Assembly (NCBI GenBank): GCA_017945845.1
Contig: CP072828.1
Coordinates: 310,001-374,000 of the forward strand
Reading direction: 5' to 3'
Length of the DNA stretch: 64,000 nt
From: Carnobacteriaceae bacterium zg-C25
Lineage (GTDB): Bacteria; Bacillota; Bacilli; Lactobacillales; Aerococcaceae
Below the pieces are notes generated by a model. That model saw nothing but the letters and a program-made list of their open reading frames with translations. It was not told the DNA's origin and searched no databases. Shown one piece after another: positions 17,375 through 28,323 of this stretch; the stretch's first letter is position 1; every line of letters starts with the position of its first letter. The translations under genes and the position numbers were made by a program.

Positions 17375-18409
17375 ATGCTAACAGATAGACAATTAAAAAT
17401 ATTGCAACTAGTCATTCGACTCTATACTGAACAGCATGAACCGGTTGGGTCTAAAACATTATTAAGCCAGACCGATTTACCTTTTAGTTCAGCAACTATT
17501 CGTAATGAGATGATGCGTTTAGAAGAATTGGGATTTTTAGAAAAAACCCATTCATCTTCAGGACGTGTGCCATCAGTATCAGGATACCGCTTTTATGTGG
17601 ATAATTTATTACCGGCATTGGATATGTCACAAAACGAAATTGTCAACGTGAAGCAAGCGTTTAAACAACGCGCCCAACAAATTAATGATATTGTGGATAT
17701 GTCTGCAAAAATGTTATCGTCATTAACCAATTACACAACCATTGTGTTAGGACCAGAAACAACCAAAAGCAAATTAACTGGTTTTAGATTAGTGCCAATT
17801 GACAAACATCAAGTAATGGCCATTTTAGTGACGGATAAAGGTGCAGTTGAAAATCAATTATTCACATTACCACAAGGCGTGTCACCGATCGATATTGAAA
17901 AAGTTGTCGGTATTTTAAATGAAGAACTCATTGGCTTAAATCTTTCAGAAGTCTATGAAAAACTCCAAAAAGATATTCCAAATATTATACAAGATAATAT
18001 GAACATTAAGTTTGATATTTTGCCGATTTTACAATCTTTAATGATGCGATTAGAAGCTGAACGGCTATTCATTGCGGGGAAAAACAATTTAATTGATTAT
18101 TACGAAAACGACCGCGCCCATTTGAAACATGTCTATGACATGTTGGAAAACGCTAATGCAGTGTATGAATTGATGACGCCAAATCACAAAGGTGTAGACA
18201 TTAAATTTGGCTCGGAATTAAACCACGAATCGTTTAAAGATTTAAGCGTTGTAACGACAACGTACGAAACCAACAACGGTACGGGCATTATTGCACTAGT
18301 TGGTCCGACAAATATGTCGTATTCACGTGTTGTGGGATTGATGAACGTCATGAGTGAAGAGTTACGTGATAGTATCAATGATTATTTTGACCATTATTTA
18401 GGAGGATGA
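17375..18409 (+). CDS. hrcA: Heat-inducible transcription repressor HrcA
   Basis: A 344-residue HrcA. The N-terminal winged helix (about 1-80) includes LTDRQLKILQLVIRLY, EPVGSKTLL, SSATIRNEMMRLEELGFL and the SSGRVPS signature. A GAF-like and an insertion domain follow. It represses class I heat-shock genes by binding CIRCE and depends on GroEL for activity in known systems. Two CIRCE boxes lie just upstream, so it is autoregulated. The start has GAAGGTGA upstream. Its stop (TGA) ends one base before the GTG of grpE. Confidence 0.97.
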   Translation: MLTDRQLKILQLVIRLYTEQHEPVGSKTLLSQTDLPFSSATIRNEMMRLEELGFLEKTHSSSGRVPSVSGYRFYVDNLLPALDMSQNEIVNVKQAFKQRAQQINDIVDMSAKMLSSLTNYTTIVLGPETTKSKLTGFRLVPIDKHQVMAILVTDKGAVENQLFTLPQGVSPIDIEKVVGILNEELIGLNLSEVYEKLQKDIPNIIQDNMNIKFDILPILQSLMMRLEAERLFIAGKNNLIDYYENDRAHLKHVYDMLENANAVYELMTPNHKGVDIKFGSELNHESFKDLSVVTTTYETNNGTGIIALVGPTNMSYSRVVGLMNVMSEELRDSINDYFDHYLGG

Positions 18410-18410
18410 C

Positions 18411-18971
18411 GTGAGCGAAGAAGTGAAAAATGAACAATTAGAAAAGGTAGAAGAGCTTTCTGATGACGTTTTAGAAAATGCAGAAGTAGTAGAAGAAGCG
18501 TTAGACAAAACACCAGAGCAACTAGAAATTGAAAAGTTACAAGGCGAGAATGATGCGCTAGCTGACAAAGTGTTACGTGCACAAGCCGAGTTACAAAATG
18601 TCCAAAAAAGACAACAAAAAGAACGTAGCGATTTAATCCGTTACCGTTCGCAATCGTTAGCGACTGCCTTATTACCGGTTATTGATAGTTTAGAGCAAGC
18701 GTTAAAAGTTGAAGTGAGCGATGAACAAAGTGTACAGCTGAAAAAAGGATTAGAAATGGCGTATCAAAACTTTTTAAGTAATTTAGAAAGTGAGGGCGTC
18801 ACAAAAATTAAAGCGTTAGGTGAACCGTTTGATCCAAATGTGCATCAAGCGATTCAACAAGTTAGTGCACAAGATGGTCAAGCAAGCGATACGGTTGTGC
18901 AAGTTTTTCAAGAAGGTTACATGTTACATGAACGTGTGATTCGTCCAGCAATGGTAGTCATTGCACAATAA
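18411..18971 (+). CDS. grpE: GrpE nucleotide exchange factor
   Basis: A 186-residue GrpE with a GTG start; its AGGAGG ribosome site is within the last codons of hrcA. The acidic N terminus and long coiled-coil helix (about 35-85, with ALADKVLRAQAELQNVQKR) are followed by the GLEMAYQNFLSNLESEGV region and a C-terminal beta domain (FDPNVHQAI to GYMLHERVIRPAMV). It releases ADP from DnaK. A hairpin separates it from dnaK. Confidence 0.97.
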   Translation: MSEEVKNEQLEKVEELSDDVLENAEVVEEALDKTPEQLEIEKLQGENDALADKVLRAQAELQNVQKRQQKERSDLIRYRSQSLATALLPVIDSLEQALKVEVSDEQSVQLKKGLEMAYQNFLSNLESEGVTKIKALGEPFDPNVHQAIQQVSAQDGQASDTVVQVFQEGYMLHERVIRPAMVVIAQ

Positions 18972-18984
18972 ATAAAAAATGATG

Positions 18985-19009
18985 CCGATTAAATCGTGCG
19001 ACTAATCGG
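18985..19009 (+). promoter_or_regulatory. Intercistronic hairpin between grpE and dnaK
   Basis: CCGATTA and TAATCGG pair (7 bp) around an 11-nt loop, with no T run. It probably serves transcript stability or processing rather than termination. Confidence 0.45.
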
Positions 19010-19027
19010 AAATGATAGCACAAATAA

Positions 19028-20875
<1,848 letters not shown>

Positions 20876-20888
20876 TCATTTAAAAAGG

Positions 20889-20913
20889 CAAGGTTGAGAT
20901 CATCTCAACCTTG
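20889..20913 (+). promoter_or_regulatory. Hairpin between dnaK and dnaJ, AGGTTGA family
   Basis: A near-perfect palindrome with 12-bp arms, CAAGGTTGAGAT and ATCTCAACCTTG, around a single central base, followed by TTTAG. It may partially terminate or process the operon transcript, giving less dnaJ than dnaK. Confidence 0.6.
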
Positions 20914-20930
20914 TTTAGTAAGGAGAATAC

Positions 20931-22073
20931 ATGTCAAAAAGAGATTATTATGAAGTTTTAGGTGTGGCAAAAACAGCAAGTGATGATGAAATCAAAAAAG
21001 CCTACCGTAAACTATCGAAAAAATATCATCCAGATATTAATAAAGAGCCTGATGCTGATGAAAAATTTAAAGAAATTGCTGAAGCGTATGAAATGCTAAG
21101 TGATCCACAAAAACGTGCAGCCTATGATCAATATGGTCATGCAGCCAACGATCCTAATTTTGGAGCGGGTGGTTTTGGTGGCTTTAGTGGCGGTGGCTTT
21201 GAAGATATTTTCAGCTCATTCTTCGGCGGTGGTGGCGGATTTGGTGGCTTTGGATCTTCTCAAAATCGTCGTAATATGGCACGCCAAGGTAGTGATTTAC
21301 AGTACCGCATTCATTTAACGTTTGAAGAAGCCATTTTTGGTAAAAAAGAAACATTGACCTATCATCGCGAACAAGAATGTCATACGTGTCATGGTAGTGG
21401 TGCAAAAGATGGATCTAAAAAACAAACGTGTTCTAAATGTAGCGGTCGCGGGTTTGTGAACGTTGAACAAAATACAATGTTTGGTCGTATGATGTCACAA
21501 GCGACATGTGATGTATGTAACGGTAGTGGAGAAGTGATTACTGAAAAATGTGACACATGTCATGGTGTTGGTCGTGAGAAAAAACAACATTCTGTTAGTG
21601 TAACGATTCCAGCAGGTGTTGAAGATGGTCAACAAATGCGCTTGAGTGGACAAGGTGAAGCGGGATATAACGGTGGACCGTACGGTGATTTATATGTTGT
21701 ATTTAGTGTTCAAGAAAGTGATCGCTTTGATCGTAACGGTGCGGATATTTACTTTGAGCAAACCATTAGTTTTGTACAAGCTACTTTAGGTGATGAAATT
21801 GAAGTGCCGACGGTACATGGAGATGTGAAATTGAAAATTCCAGCAGGAACACAGTCGGGGACATCATTTAGATTGCGCGGTAAAGGTGCACCTAAGTTAC
21901 GTAGTTCTGCTATGGGTGATCAACACGTTAAAGTAAAAGTGTTGATACCAAAAGACTTAAATGAAAAACAAAAAAATCTATTACGTGAATTTGCAAAAGC
22001 TGGTGGGGATAATTTGCCAGAAGAAGAGGAAGGGTTCTTTGATAAGCTGTTCCATGGTGGTAAGAAAAAATAA
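20931..22073 (+). CDS. dnaJ: Chaperone DnaJ (Hsp40)
   Basis: A 380-residue class I J protein. The J domain (1-70) has the HPD motif in [12 protein letters not shown] Gly/Phe-rich linker follows (about 75-110). Four zinc-binding CxxCxGxG repeats are visible: [24 protein letters not shown] and CDTCHGVG. Two beta domains and a dimerisation tail complete it. It stimulates DnaK ATPase and delivers substrates. AAGGAG precedes the ATG. It is the last gene of the CIRCE-controlled operon. Confidence 0.98.
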   Translation: MSKRDYYEVLGVAKTASDDEIKKAYRKLSKKYHPDINKEPDADEKFKEIAEAYEMLSDPQKRAAYDQYGHAANDPNFGAGGFGGFSGGGFEDIFSSFFGGGGGFGGFGSSQNRRNMARQGSDLQYRIHLTFEEAIFGKKETLTYHREQECHTCHGSGAKDGSKKQTCSKCSGRGFVNVEQNTMFGRMMSQATCDVCNGSGEVITEKCDTCHGVGREKKQHSVSVTIPAGVEDGQQMRLSGQGEAGYNGGPYGDLYVVFSVQESDRFDRNGADIYFEQTISFVQATLGDEIEVPTVHGDVKLKIPAGTQSGTSFRLRGKGAPKLRSSAMGDQHVKVKVLIPKDLNEKQKNLLREFAKAGGDNLPEEEEGFFDKLFHGGKKK

Positions 22074-22445
22074 CTTAACAAACAAGGAAAATATCCCAGT
22101 TTTTTGTCTGTGTTCAGATTAAAAAAACTCTACCTACTTTTAATGATAACGGTTAAATAAATTATTATAATTTTATTGTTAATATGGTAGAATTAAAGTA
22201 TCACATAGGGGTTTGTCGTTTATGAAAGGCAGGGGGGTCCAATGTACCGATTTAAATACGACGGTATATTTTAATGTTGAATAATGTAGCAACTATAGGT
22301 CTTGTCACAGGTGTTTTGAAAAAAGTTATTCCGCCTTTTTGACTTATAGCAGTGGTATTTGGTGGACAATCGTGGTATTTCAGTGATGTTGTGTTTTTAA
22401 TATGATACGATGCTTCATTGCTGGAAATAGTATGATTTTAGATTT
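22074..22445. other. Gene-poor stretch after dnaJ
   Basis: About 370 nt. It contains an AT-rich hairpin at 22098-22129 that may terminate the heat-shock operon, and an extended -10-like TGGTAGAAT near 22186-22194. Two very short overlapping ORFs follow (10 codons ending in TAATG, then 22 codons at about 22274-22342, reading MLNNVATIGLVTGVL...). Nothing is conserved enough to call a gene; a degenerate small toxin or peptide locus is possible. Confidence 0.35.
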
Positions 22446-22461
22446 AAATAAACGTTTATTT
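22446..22461. promoter_or_regulatory. 16-bp perfect palindrome upstream of a small membrane gene
   Basis: AAATAAACGTTTATTT reads identically on both strands and lies 33 nt before the following start codon. It is a possible operator. Confidence 0.3.
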
Positions 22462-22494
22462 TATAGTTGCTAAGCGAGATAGAAGGTGTTGAAT

Positions 22495-22752
22495 GTGTTT
22501 AAAATACAAAAACGAAATGTTTTATTTATAGTTGTATGTAGTGTTTTGTTATGTATGTCACTATTTTTATCAGGTAAAAATAAATTATTGTTTCTATTGT
22601 TTTCATCGGTAGGAATACAACTATTTACTGTAATTGATAGTTATATTCATAAAACGCATGTAGACTATATGAAAGGACGGTTGGTGGGTTTAAGTGTATC
22701 CATATTTTTCACTTTGTTGACTTTACTAACGATGTTCCAATTTCCATATTAA
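22495..22752 (+). CDS. Small membrane protein of unknown function
   Basis: The GTG at 22495 is chosen because AGAAGG lies eight bases upstream. The 85-residue product has three hydrophobic stretches (about 8-25, 30-46 and 64-83) separated by short charged loops (HKTHVDYMKGR). I recognise no family. It is a single gene followed by a terminator-like hairpin. Confidence 0.55.
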   Translation: MFKIQKRNVLFIVVCSVLLCMSLFLSGKNKLLFLLFSSVGIQLFTVIDSYIHKTHVDYMKGRLVGLSVSIFFTLLTLLTMFQFPY

Positions 22753-22843
22753 ATTAATGATATCCGAATAAAAAACAGACAGTTATGACAGATATTAAAA
22801 AGAATCGGTCATTTTTGCGAAATCATTTATGGTAGTATGACAG

Positions 22844-22896
22844 AAAAGGTTTTCTAGTTAAGATTTAGGTTATTCTTAATGGGAAACCTTTTTTGA
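22844..22896 (+). terminator. Terminator-like hairpin after the small membrane gene
   Basis: AAGGTTTTC...TTAAG and CTTAAT...GGAAACCTT form an imperfect stem of about 14 bp, followed by TTTT. It sits about 90 nt after the stop. Confidence 0.5.
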
Positions 22897-23011
22897 TGCT
22901 ACATTTTCAAAGGGCAATAAATGCACATGATTAAAAATCAGCCTATAGACTGATGTGATTAGGAGGAAATGATGTATAATAAAGGTACATTTAAGAAATG
23001 AGGGCAATGAA

Positions 23012-23602
23012 ATGAAAAATAAAAGTTTATTTATAGGATGCGGTAGCATTTTTGCTATTCTAGTTGTTATTGGTTTATTTTTTGTTGGACAATACAACGG
23101 ATTAGTTGATAAACATACACAAGTGCAAACTGCACAAAGTAAAATTGAAACGGCGTTACAACGACGCTATGATTTAATTCCAAATGTTGTGAATGCCACT
23201 AAAGGCTACATGACACATGAAAAAGAAGTGTTTGAAAACATTGCTAATGCACGTGCAAAAATCGGTTCAAGTACAACGCCACAAGAGCAAGCACAAGCGC
23301 AATCAGAATTATCAAGTGCCGTTAGCCGTTTATTAGTATTAACTGAAAATTATCCACAATTAAAAGCAAACGAACAAGTAAATGCATTAATTGTTGAATT
23401 AGAAGGAAGCGAAAATCGCGTTTTTGTAGCACGTAATGATTACAATACGATAGCGGCAGATTACAATCGAACCATTAAATCCTTCCCAACAGTTATTTTT
23501 GCAAATCTGTTTGGGTATAAAGAAGTAACGTTATTTAACGCTGCAGAGGGTGCACAAAATGCACCAGTTGTTGATTTTAATAAAACGACACCGCAGCCGT
23601 AG
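23012..23602 (+). CDS. LemA family protein
   Basis: A 196-residue LemA protein. It has an N-terminal membrane anchor (about 5-27), then the alpha-helical LemA core with NGLVDKHTQVQTAQSKIETALQRRYDLIPNVVNATKGY and a C-terminal half with ENRVFVARNDYNTIAADYN and FPTVIFANLFGYKE. The function is undetermined; LemA is often paired with TPM-domain proteins, as here (next gene 20 nt downstream), suggesting a joint envelope role. GAGGG precedes the ATG. Confidence 0.93.
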   Translation: MKNKSLFIGCGSIFAILVVIGLFFVGQYNGLVDKHTQVQTAQSKIETALQRRYDLIPNVVNATKGYMTHEKEVFENIANARAKIGSSTTPQEQAQAQSELSSAVSRLLVLTENYPQLKANEQVNALIVELEGSENRVFVARNDYNTIAADYNRTIKSFPTVIFANLFGYKEVTLFNAAEGAQNAPVVDFNKTTPQP

Positions 23603-23622
23603 TGAAGAGAAAGGAGTAGGCT

Positions 23623-24435
23623 ATGTCAATGATGAAAAAAATAATGTTGATGATCGTCTCCTTCTTGTTACTGGCTGGATTTACGGTGCCGACGAAACCA
23701 GATAATGCAGTACATGATCCAAATGGTTATTTGGATGCCACTTTAATCCAACGTGTCAATGATGTGAATTTACAATTGGCAAAAAGTAATCGAAAACCAC
23801 AAATTGCGGTTATGATGATTGATCGATTAGATGGGAAATCGATTGAGCAAGCCGCATTGGAAACAGCACGTGCTTGGAAAATCGGATTTTCAGATACTAA
23901 CATGGGAGCGTTAATTTTTGTTTCCGTAAAAGATCGAAAAATGCGCATTGAAACAAGTGATGAGATGGCGACCATTTTAACAGATGCACAAGCTAATCAA
24001 TTGATTGGAGCGGCTAAAGATGATTTTAGACGTGAAGATTATAGCGCGGGCGTGACTAAAATGGTGGATGGCTTATTAGTGACTCTCGGTAAGCAACTCG
24101 ATCTCACGATTGATGAACAAACAACAAAACGGGTTGAAAAATATTTGTCCAGTTCATCTAACGATAGTATCGAATTAATTACTGTGGTTATGATTTTGGC
24201 TGTTTTGTTTATCGTTTCTTATTCGTCACGTCGATACAGAAGATATGGTTCTACGTTAGTAGATAGTCTATTTTGGACGTCAGCATTTAATAGTGGTAGA
24301 CGATCTTCACGAAGATATAAAGATGACGATGATGACGACTTTTTTGGAGGATTCGGTGGTGGCTCTTCAGGTGGCTCAAGTGGTGGCTGGTCTGGAGGCG
24401 GATTTAGTGGCGGTGGCTCAAGCGGTGGTTGGTAG
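23623..24435 (+). CDS. TPM-domain membrane protein (YgcG-like)
   Basis: A 270-residue exported protein. It has a signal peptide (about 1-22) and an extracytoplasmic TPM domain (about 28-165; VHDPNGYLDA, QIAVMMIDRLDG and GALIFVSVKDRKMRIETSDEM are family-typical). One membrane helix follows (about 184-203), then a cytoplasmic tail with an Asp run and a Gly/Ser-rich end (GGFGGGSSGGSSGG). TPM domains have been linked to phosphatase or structural roles. AAGGAG precedes the start, and the gene is co-transcribed with lemA. Confidence 0.92.
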   Translation: MSMMKKIMLMIVSFLLLAGFTVPTKPDNAVHDPNGYLDATLIQRVNDVNLQLAKSNRKPQIAVMMIDRLDGKSIEQAALETARAWKIGFSDTNMGALIFVSVKDRKMRIETSDEMATILTDAQANQLIGAAKDDFRREDYSAGVTKMVDGLLVTLGKQLDLTIDEQTTKRVEKYLSSSSNDSIELITVVMILAVLFIVSYSSRRYRRYGSTLVDSLFWTSAFNSGRRSSRRYKDDDDDDFFGGFGGGSSGGSSGGWSGGGFSGGGSSGGW

Positions 24436-24475
24436 TCTGCTTTGAGACGTCGTAAAAAGAATACAATAGATGAAG

Positions 24476-24509
24476 ATAGGTTTTAGCAAATCGGCTAGAG
24501 CCTATTTTT
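24476..24509 (+). terminator. Terminator of the lemA-TPM operon
   Basis: A 12-bp stem with two G-U pairs (24476-24487 with 24494-24505), a 6-nt loop and five T. Confidence 0.75.
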
Positions 24510-24629
24510 GTATAGGATACCGTATCGTGTTGACTATAGGCACCATTTTTGAATTAACAAGCAAAATATGCATAAAAGTTTATGTATTTAAATGAAAGTA
24601 TAGTATACTGTTTAAGAAGAGGTGAGTGT

Positions 24630-25268
24630 ATGGAAACTGTGATCGATAGAAAAACGTTAGTTACTGAAATTTTTAATGCGATAACACATGGTGTAGGTGT
24701 CGTTTTAGGCGTCGTTGGATTAATTTTATTGGTGTTAAAAGCGAATGAACTGCAATCTAGTGTTGCTTTAGTGGCGTATATCATTTACGGCGTTTCGCTG
24801 ATTTTATTATTTTTATTTTCAACGCTTTATCACAGTTTATCGTTTACAAAAGCAAAGCGCGTAATGCGAATTTTTGATCATTCGGCTATTTATGTACTTA
24901 TCGCCGGTTCGTATACACCTTATTGCCTTAATGCTGTCGGCGGTACAAATGGCACGTTGATGTTAGTCGTCATTTGGGTACTCGCTATTTTAGGGATTGT
25001 CTTGAAATGCTTCACCATCGGAAAACATAAATGGTTATCAATATTCCTATATTTAGGGATGGGATGGCTGTCCCTGTTCTTGATTGTGCCGCTATATCAT
25101 GCCATCGGTTTGAACGGGTTGTTGCTTTTAGTTTTTGGTGGGGTGTCGTATTCGGTAGGCACCATATTTTACAGCATGAAAAAAATACAGTTCATGCATG
25201 TTGTTTGGCACCTTTTTGTCATGGCAGGTGCAGCGTTCATGTATTTTTCAATTTTATTATATAGTTAA
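24630..25268 (+). CDS. Hemolysin III family (PAQR-like) membrane protein
   Basis: The ATG at 24630 follows GAGGTGAG; the frame is open upstream but has no ribosome site there. The 212-residue protein has seven membrane helices. Conserved PAQR/Hly-III residues are in the ITHGVGVVLG start, STLYHS, DHSAIYVLIAGSYTP and the final MHVVWHLFVMAG, whose His residues, with those of the first motifs, form the presumed zinc site. Homologues are annotated as hemolysin III, but in most bacteria the role is unproven (lipid hydrolase-like or membrane homeostasis). Confidence 0.93.
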   Translation: METVIDRKTLVTEIFNAITHGVGVVLGVVGLILLVLKANELQSSVALVAYIIYGVSLILLFLFSTLYHSLSFTKAKRVMRIFDHSAIYVLIAGSYTPYCLNAVGGTNGTLMLVVIWVLAILGIVLKCFTIGKHKWLSIFLYLGMGWLSLFLIVPLYHAIGLNGLLLLVFGGVSYSVGTIFYSMKKIQFMHVVWHLFVMAGAAFMYFSILLYS

Positions 25269-25269
25269 G

Positions 25270-25295
25270 CCAAGTATAAAACTTGGTTTTTTTTT
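25270..25295 (+). terminator. Terminator after the hemolysin III gene
   Basis: CCAAGT and ACTTGG pair (6 bp) around a 5-nt loop and are followed by nine T. Confidence 0.85.
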
Positions 25296-25315
25296 CGTTT
25301 TAAAGGTATAGGATA

Positions 25316-25343
25316 TTGAAATTTTTTTCCTAAATGATATACT
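25316..25343 (+). promoter_or_regulatory. Promoter of the amino-sugar salvage cluster
   Basis: TTGAAA (25316-25321), a 16-nt spacer and TATACT (25338-25343). The -35 overlaps TGAAATTTTTTTCC, a loose match to the TGAAAAANTTTTTCA palindrome found before murQ. Confidence 0.7.
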
Positions 25344-25370
25344 AAAGGTAAAAAGATAAGGGGTGATTTC

Positions 25371-26216
25371 ATGCGCATTGGTATCGATGCCGGGGGAACA
25401 AAAACAACAGGATTATTATTTGATGAACAACATCAAGTGGTTGCTACTGCTAAAGAGGCGATGGGGAATGTTTTAGTGGATTATGATGAGGCGTATCAAA
25501 ATATTCGACAATGCATTCAACAATTAAAAACGCAAACCGATAAAGCCATAGACTGTATTTCAGTCGGTGCAGCAGGTGTTTCGGTTATGGTGGATAAATT
25601 ACAAACTGCTCTTGAAAACGACTTTAGTACACGCGTAGTCGTTAAAACGGATGTGCAGATGAGTCACATCGCGACATTTCAAAATGGAGATGGGGTGCTG
25701 CTCATTGCTGGGACAGGTTCGGTTGCGTTAGATAAAACAAATGGTGAATTTCAACAACGTGGCGGATGGGGGCATTTGCTCGGTGATGAGGGAAGTGCCT
25801 ACTGGATTGCTAAACAAATTGTGCTAACGTATATCCGTTATTTAGAAACGAATGAAATGCCTGCCGGGTTTGAAACGTATGTTGAACAATTAAAAGAAAA
25901 ATTGCCGGATAGACAAGCCATCATTAATTTAGTGTATCGTCGTACAAAAGATGAAGTTGCCGAATTGGCACAATTGTTAGATGGTTCAAAAGAAAGTGAT
26001 TATACAAATGAATTGGTTCAATTAGTAGCCAGCCATTTGGTAAATTTAATATTAGGGCATTCTAGTAAAAAGGATGTGACGGTTGCGTTTGAAGGTGGCG
26101 TCATTACAAAAAATGAAGCCGTTTTAAAAGCAACAATGACACAATTGGAAACAAATTGTCATCACGTAAACGTTATTGAAAAACAAAACGGTGCATATGC
26201 AGTGTTATATGTATAG
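25371..26216 (+). CDS. BadF/BadG-type amino-sugar kinase (GlcNAc or MurNAc kinase)
   Basis: A 281-residue ASKHA kinase. Phosphate 1 is IGIDAGGTKTTGLLFDE (residues 3-19), phosphate 2 is LIAGTGSVA, and the GGWGHLLGDEGSAYWIAKQ signature is typical of N-acetylglucosamine kinases. FEGGVITKNEAV contributes to the adenosine site. Members of this family include MurK of Clostridium acetobutylicum, which phosphorylates both GlcNAc and MurNAc. As the first gene before anmK, murR and murQ, it probably phosphorylates free sugars released from peptidoglycan. The exact preference (GlcNAc, MurNAc or both) cannot be read from sequence. Confidence 0.88.
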   Translation: MRIGIDAGGTKTTGLLFDEQHQVVATAKEAMGNVLVDYDEAYQNIRQCIQQLKTQTDKAIDCISVGAAGVSVMVDKLQTALENDFSTRVVVKTDVQMSHIATFQNGDGVLLIAGTGSVALDKTNGEFQQRGGWGHLLGDEGSAYWIAKQIVLTYIRYLETNEMPAGFETYVEQLKEKLPDRQAIINLVYRRTKDEVAELAQLLDGSKESDYTNELVQLVASHLVNLILGHSSKKDVTVAFEGGVITKNEAVLKATMTQLETNCHHVNVIEKQNGAYAVLYV

Positions 26217-26231
26217 ATTGGAGGTATGAGT

Positions 26232-27368
26232 ATGGGATTAGGTGTTGGGATTATGTCTGGAACATCTTTAGATGGCATTGATGTGGCGATTGTTGAGATT
26301 GAAGGGGTTAATGAACACACTCAAGTCACATTAAAAGCGTATGAATCAATTGAAATGCCTAGTCATTTAAAACAAAAAATTAAAACGCAGTTGATTCCAG
26401 AAACATCACGTGTTGATGAGTTGTGTAGTTTGAATTTTGAAATAACACATGCTTTTGCGGATGCGGTCATTGAAACGTGCCAAAGGCATCATATTGCATT
26501 AGACGACATTGATTTTGTCGCTTCGCATGGTCAAACGATGTATCATCAACCGGTAGCTACTGACAACTTGGTAGTTTCTACATTACAACTCGGCGAACCT
26601 GCCGTATTGTCACAACGATTAAAAACAACGGTAATTTCTAATTTACGACCAGCAGATATGGTAGTTGGTGGACAAGGAGCACCGATTGTACCGTATTCAG
26701 AATATATTTTATATAAAAAAGATGATAGAGATGTTTTTTTACAAAATATTGGTGGTATTGGAAATGTGACGGTACTTTCAAAAGATGGCACAATGGATGA
26801 TGTGATTGCTTTTGATACTGGGCCGGGTAATATGATTATCGATGCATTTTGTCAAAAGTTTTATGGGGTGTCTTATGATAAAAATGGCAATTATGGTGCA
26901 CAAGGTAAGTTACACCAACCGTTATTAGATGAGTTAGTAGCACATGAGTATTTGTCTCTACCGTTTCCAAAAACAACGGGTAGAGAAATGTTTGGTCAAC
27001 AGTATGCTGAATATTTATTGGCTAAATATGATAACGTGAGTGCAAACGATATGATTGCAACCGTGACGTATTTTACAGCGTACTGTATTGCGTATCATGT
27101 TAAGCAATTTTTAAGTGATGCTCCTGCTGAATTGATTGTCGGTGGAGGTGGTAGTTATAATCATACATTAGTTGGTTACATTGGGGAGTTACTATCTAAT
27201 GTAGATGTTAAAATTCAAGAAGATATTGGTTTTTCTTCTGATGCTAAAGAAGCTATCGCTATGGCAATCATTGGTAATCAGACATTACACCACCAACCAA
27301 GTAACGTACCGGCAGCAACAGGTGCAAAAAAACAAGTCATATTAGGTAGTGTGACATACTATCAGTAA
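26232..27368 (+). CDS. anmK: Anhydro-N-acetylmuramic acid kinase
   Basis: Of two nearby ATGs, the one at 26232 is seven bases from GGAGG and gives 378 residues, the usual AnmK length. Motifs are VGIMSGTSLDGIDVA (phosphate loop), ASHGQTMYH, GGQGAPIVPYSEY, NIGGIGNVT, AFDTGPGNMIID and LIVGGGGSYN. AnmK hydrolyses the 1,6-anhydro ring and phosphorylates the sugar, giving MurNAc-6-P, the substrate of MurQ encoded downstream. A Gram-positive substrate could come from lytic transglycosylases or phage-type lysins. Confidence 0.96.
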   Translation: MGLGVGIMSGTSLDGIDVAIVEIEGVNEHTQVTLKAYESIEMPSHLKQKIKTQLIPETSRVDELCSLNFEITHAFADAVIETCQRHHIALDDIDFVASHGQTMYHQPVATDNLVVSTLQLGEPAVLSQRLKTTVISNLRPADMVVGGQGAPIVPYSEYILYKKDDRDVFLQNIGGIGNVTVLSKDGTMDDVIAFDTGPGNMIIDAFCQKFYGVSYDKNGNYGAQGKLHQPLLDELVAHEYLSLPFPKTTGREMFGQQYAEYLLAKYDNVSANDMIATVTYFTAYCIAYHVKQFLSDAPAELIVGGGGSYNHTLVGYIGELLSNVDVKIQEDIGFSSDAKEAIAMAIIGNQTLHHQPSNVPAATGAKKQVILGSVTYYQ

Positions 27369-27381
27369 GAGGGGAGAAAAT

Positions 27382-28230
27382 ATGTTAAAAACAGATATTT
27401 TAAGAAAATTAGAAAGTGTTTATGACGATTTATCAAAATCACAAAAATCTATCGCGCGATATATATTGGATCATCCAAAAGATATTCCAAGTTTAACGGT
27501 TATTGAGTTGGCGGAGTTGGCAAATTCTTCTCCGGCGTCTGTAATTCGTTTATGCCAAAGCTTAAATGTAAAAAGTTTTACGTTGTTAAAAGTAGAAATT
27601 GCAACGGCGTTGGTAAATGATAAACCGGTAGATTTAGAATTTTTATACCAAGAAAATATTGAAACGATTAAACAAAAACTGCTAGAAAGTTCGTATCAAT
27701 CGATGCAAGATACGTTGCACTATTTAACAGAAGATATTCTCTCACGTGCGAATACGGTAATTGAACAATCGGATATTTTATATGTTTATGGTGTTGGTGC
27801 ATCGTATTTAACGGCTGAAAATATTGCGCAAAAATGGACACGTGTTGGAAAAATGGCTATGGGAAGTAACGATCATCATTTAACGGCAACGCGTTTAAGT
27901 GCGTATAAAGAAAAAGCGGCATTAATTTTAGTTTCTAACTCTGGTTATACAAAAGAAGCGCTTAATTTATTGAAAATTGCAAAAGACAACGGTGTGAAAA
28001 CAATCGCGTTGACGCAATTTGGGAATAATCCACTATCTCAAAAAGCGGATGTTTCCATTCAAACCGTTAAAACAAATGAGTCTGAATACCGTTCTGCAGC
28101 GACTTCATCATTACACGTTCAATTTATAACGGTAGATATTTTATTCTTTTACTACATGTCATTCCACTATGATGAAGTGATTTCAAGTGTTCGCAAAACA
28201 AGGGAAAATATTAAACGATTAAATCAATAA
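27382..28230 (+). CDS. murR: MurR/RpiR family transcriptional regulator
   Basis: A 282-residue regulator. The N-terminal HTH_6 domain (about 1-77) includes LSKSQKSIARYILDHPKDIPSLTVIELAELANSSPASVIRLCQ, written here only as landmarks LSKSQKSIARYIL and SSPASVIRLCQSL. A SIS sugar-phosphate domain follows (about 110-245; YVYGVGASYLTAENIAQKW, LILVSNSGYTKEAL). By family and position it should sense MurNAc-6-P or GlcNAc-6-P and control the murQ and PTS genes. The palindrome TGAAAAA-N-TTTTTCA, present before murQ and before the EIIB gene, is the best operator candidate. Confidence 0.88.
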   Translation: MLKTDILRKLESVYDDLSKSQKSIARYILDHPKDIPSLTVIELAELANSSPASVIRLCQSLNVKSFTLLKVEIATALVNDKPVDLEFLYQENIETIKQKLLESSYQSMQDTLHYLTEDILSRANTVIEQSDILYVYGVGASYLTAENIAQKWTRVGKMAMGSNDHHLTATRLSAYKEKAALILVSNSGYTKEALNLLKIAKDNGVKTIALTQFGNNPLSQKADVSIQTVKTNESEYRSAATSSLHVQFITVDILFFYYMSFHYDEVISSVRKTRENIKRLNQ

Positions 28231-28262
28231 TGTAACTTTTTTTGGTTTCTAAGACAAAAATA

Positions 28263-28277
28263 TGAAAAAGTTTTTCA
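28263..28277. promoter_or_regulatory. Putative MurR operator before murQ
   Basis: TGAAAAA-G-TTTTTCA is a perfect palindrome that overlaps the -35 region (TTCAAA, 28274-28279) of the murQ promoter. A second copy with one mismatch is at 29951-29965. Confidence 0.55.
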
Positions 28278-28302
28278 AAAATTGAAAAAAATATGGTATA
28301 CT
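28274..28302 (+). promoter_or_regulatory. murQ promoter
   Basis: An extended -10 TGGTATACT (TATACT at 28297-28302) with a weak -35 TTCAAA at 17-nt spacing. murQ can thus be transcribed separately from murR. Confidence 0.6.
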
Positions 28303-28323
28303 ATCCGTAAGGAAGGTGATATT

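Noticed and set aside
22107-22196. Riboswitch between dnaJ and the small membrane gene
   Set aside because: No known riboswitch core motif could be recognised; only a weak hairpin and a -10-like sequence are seen.
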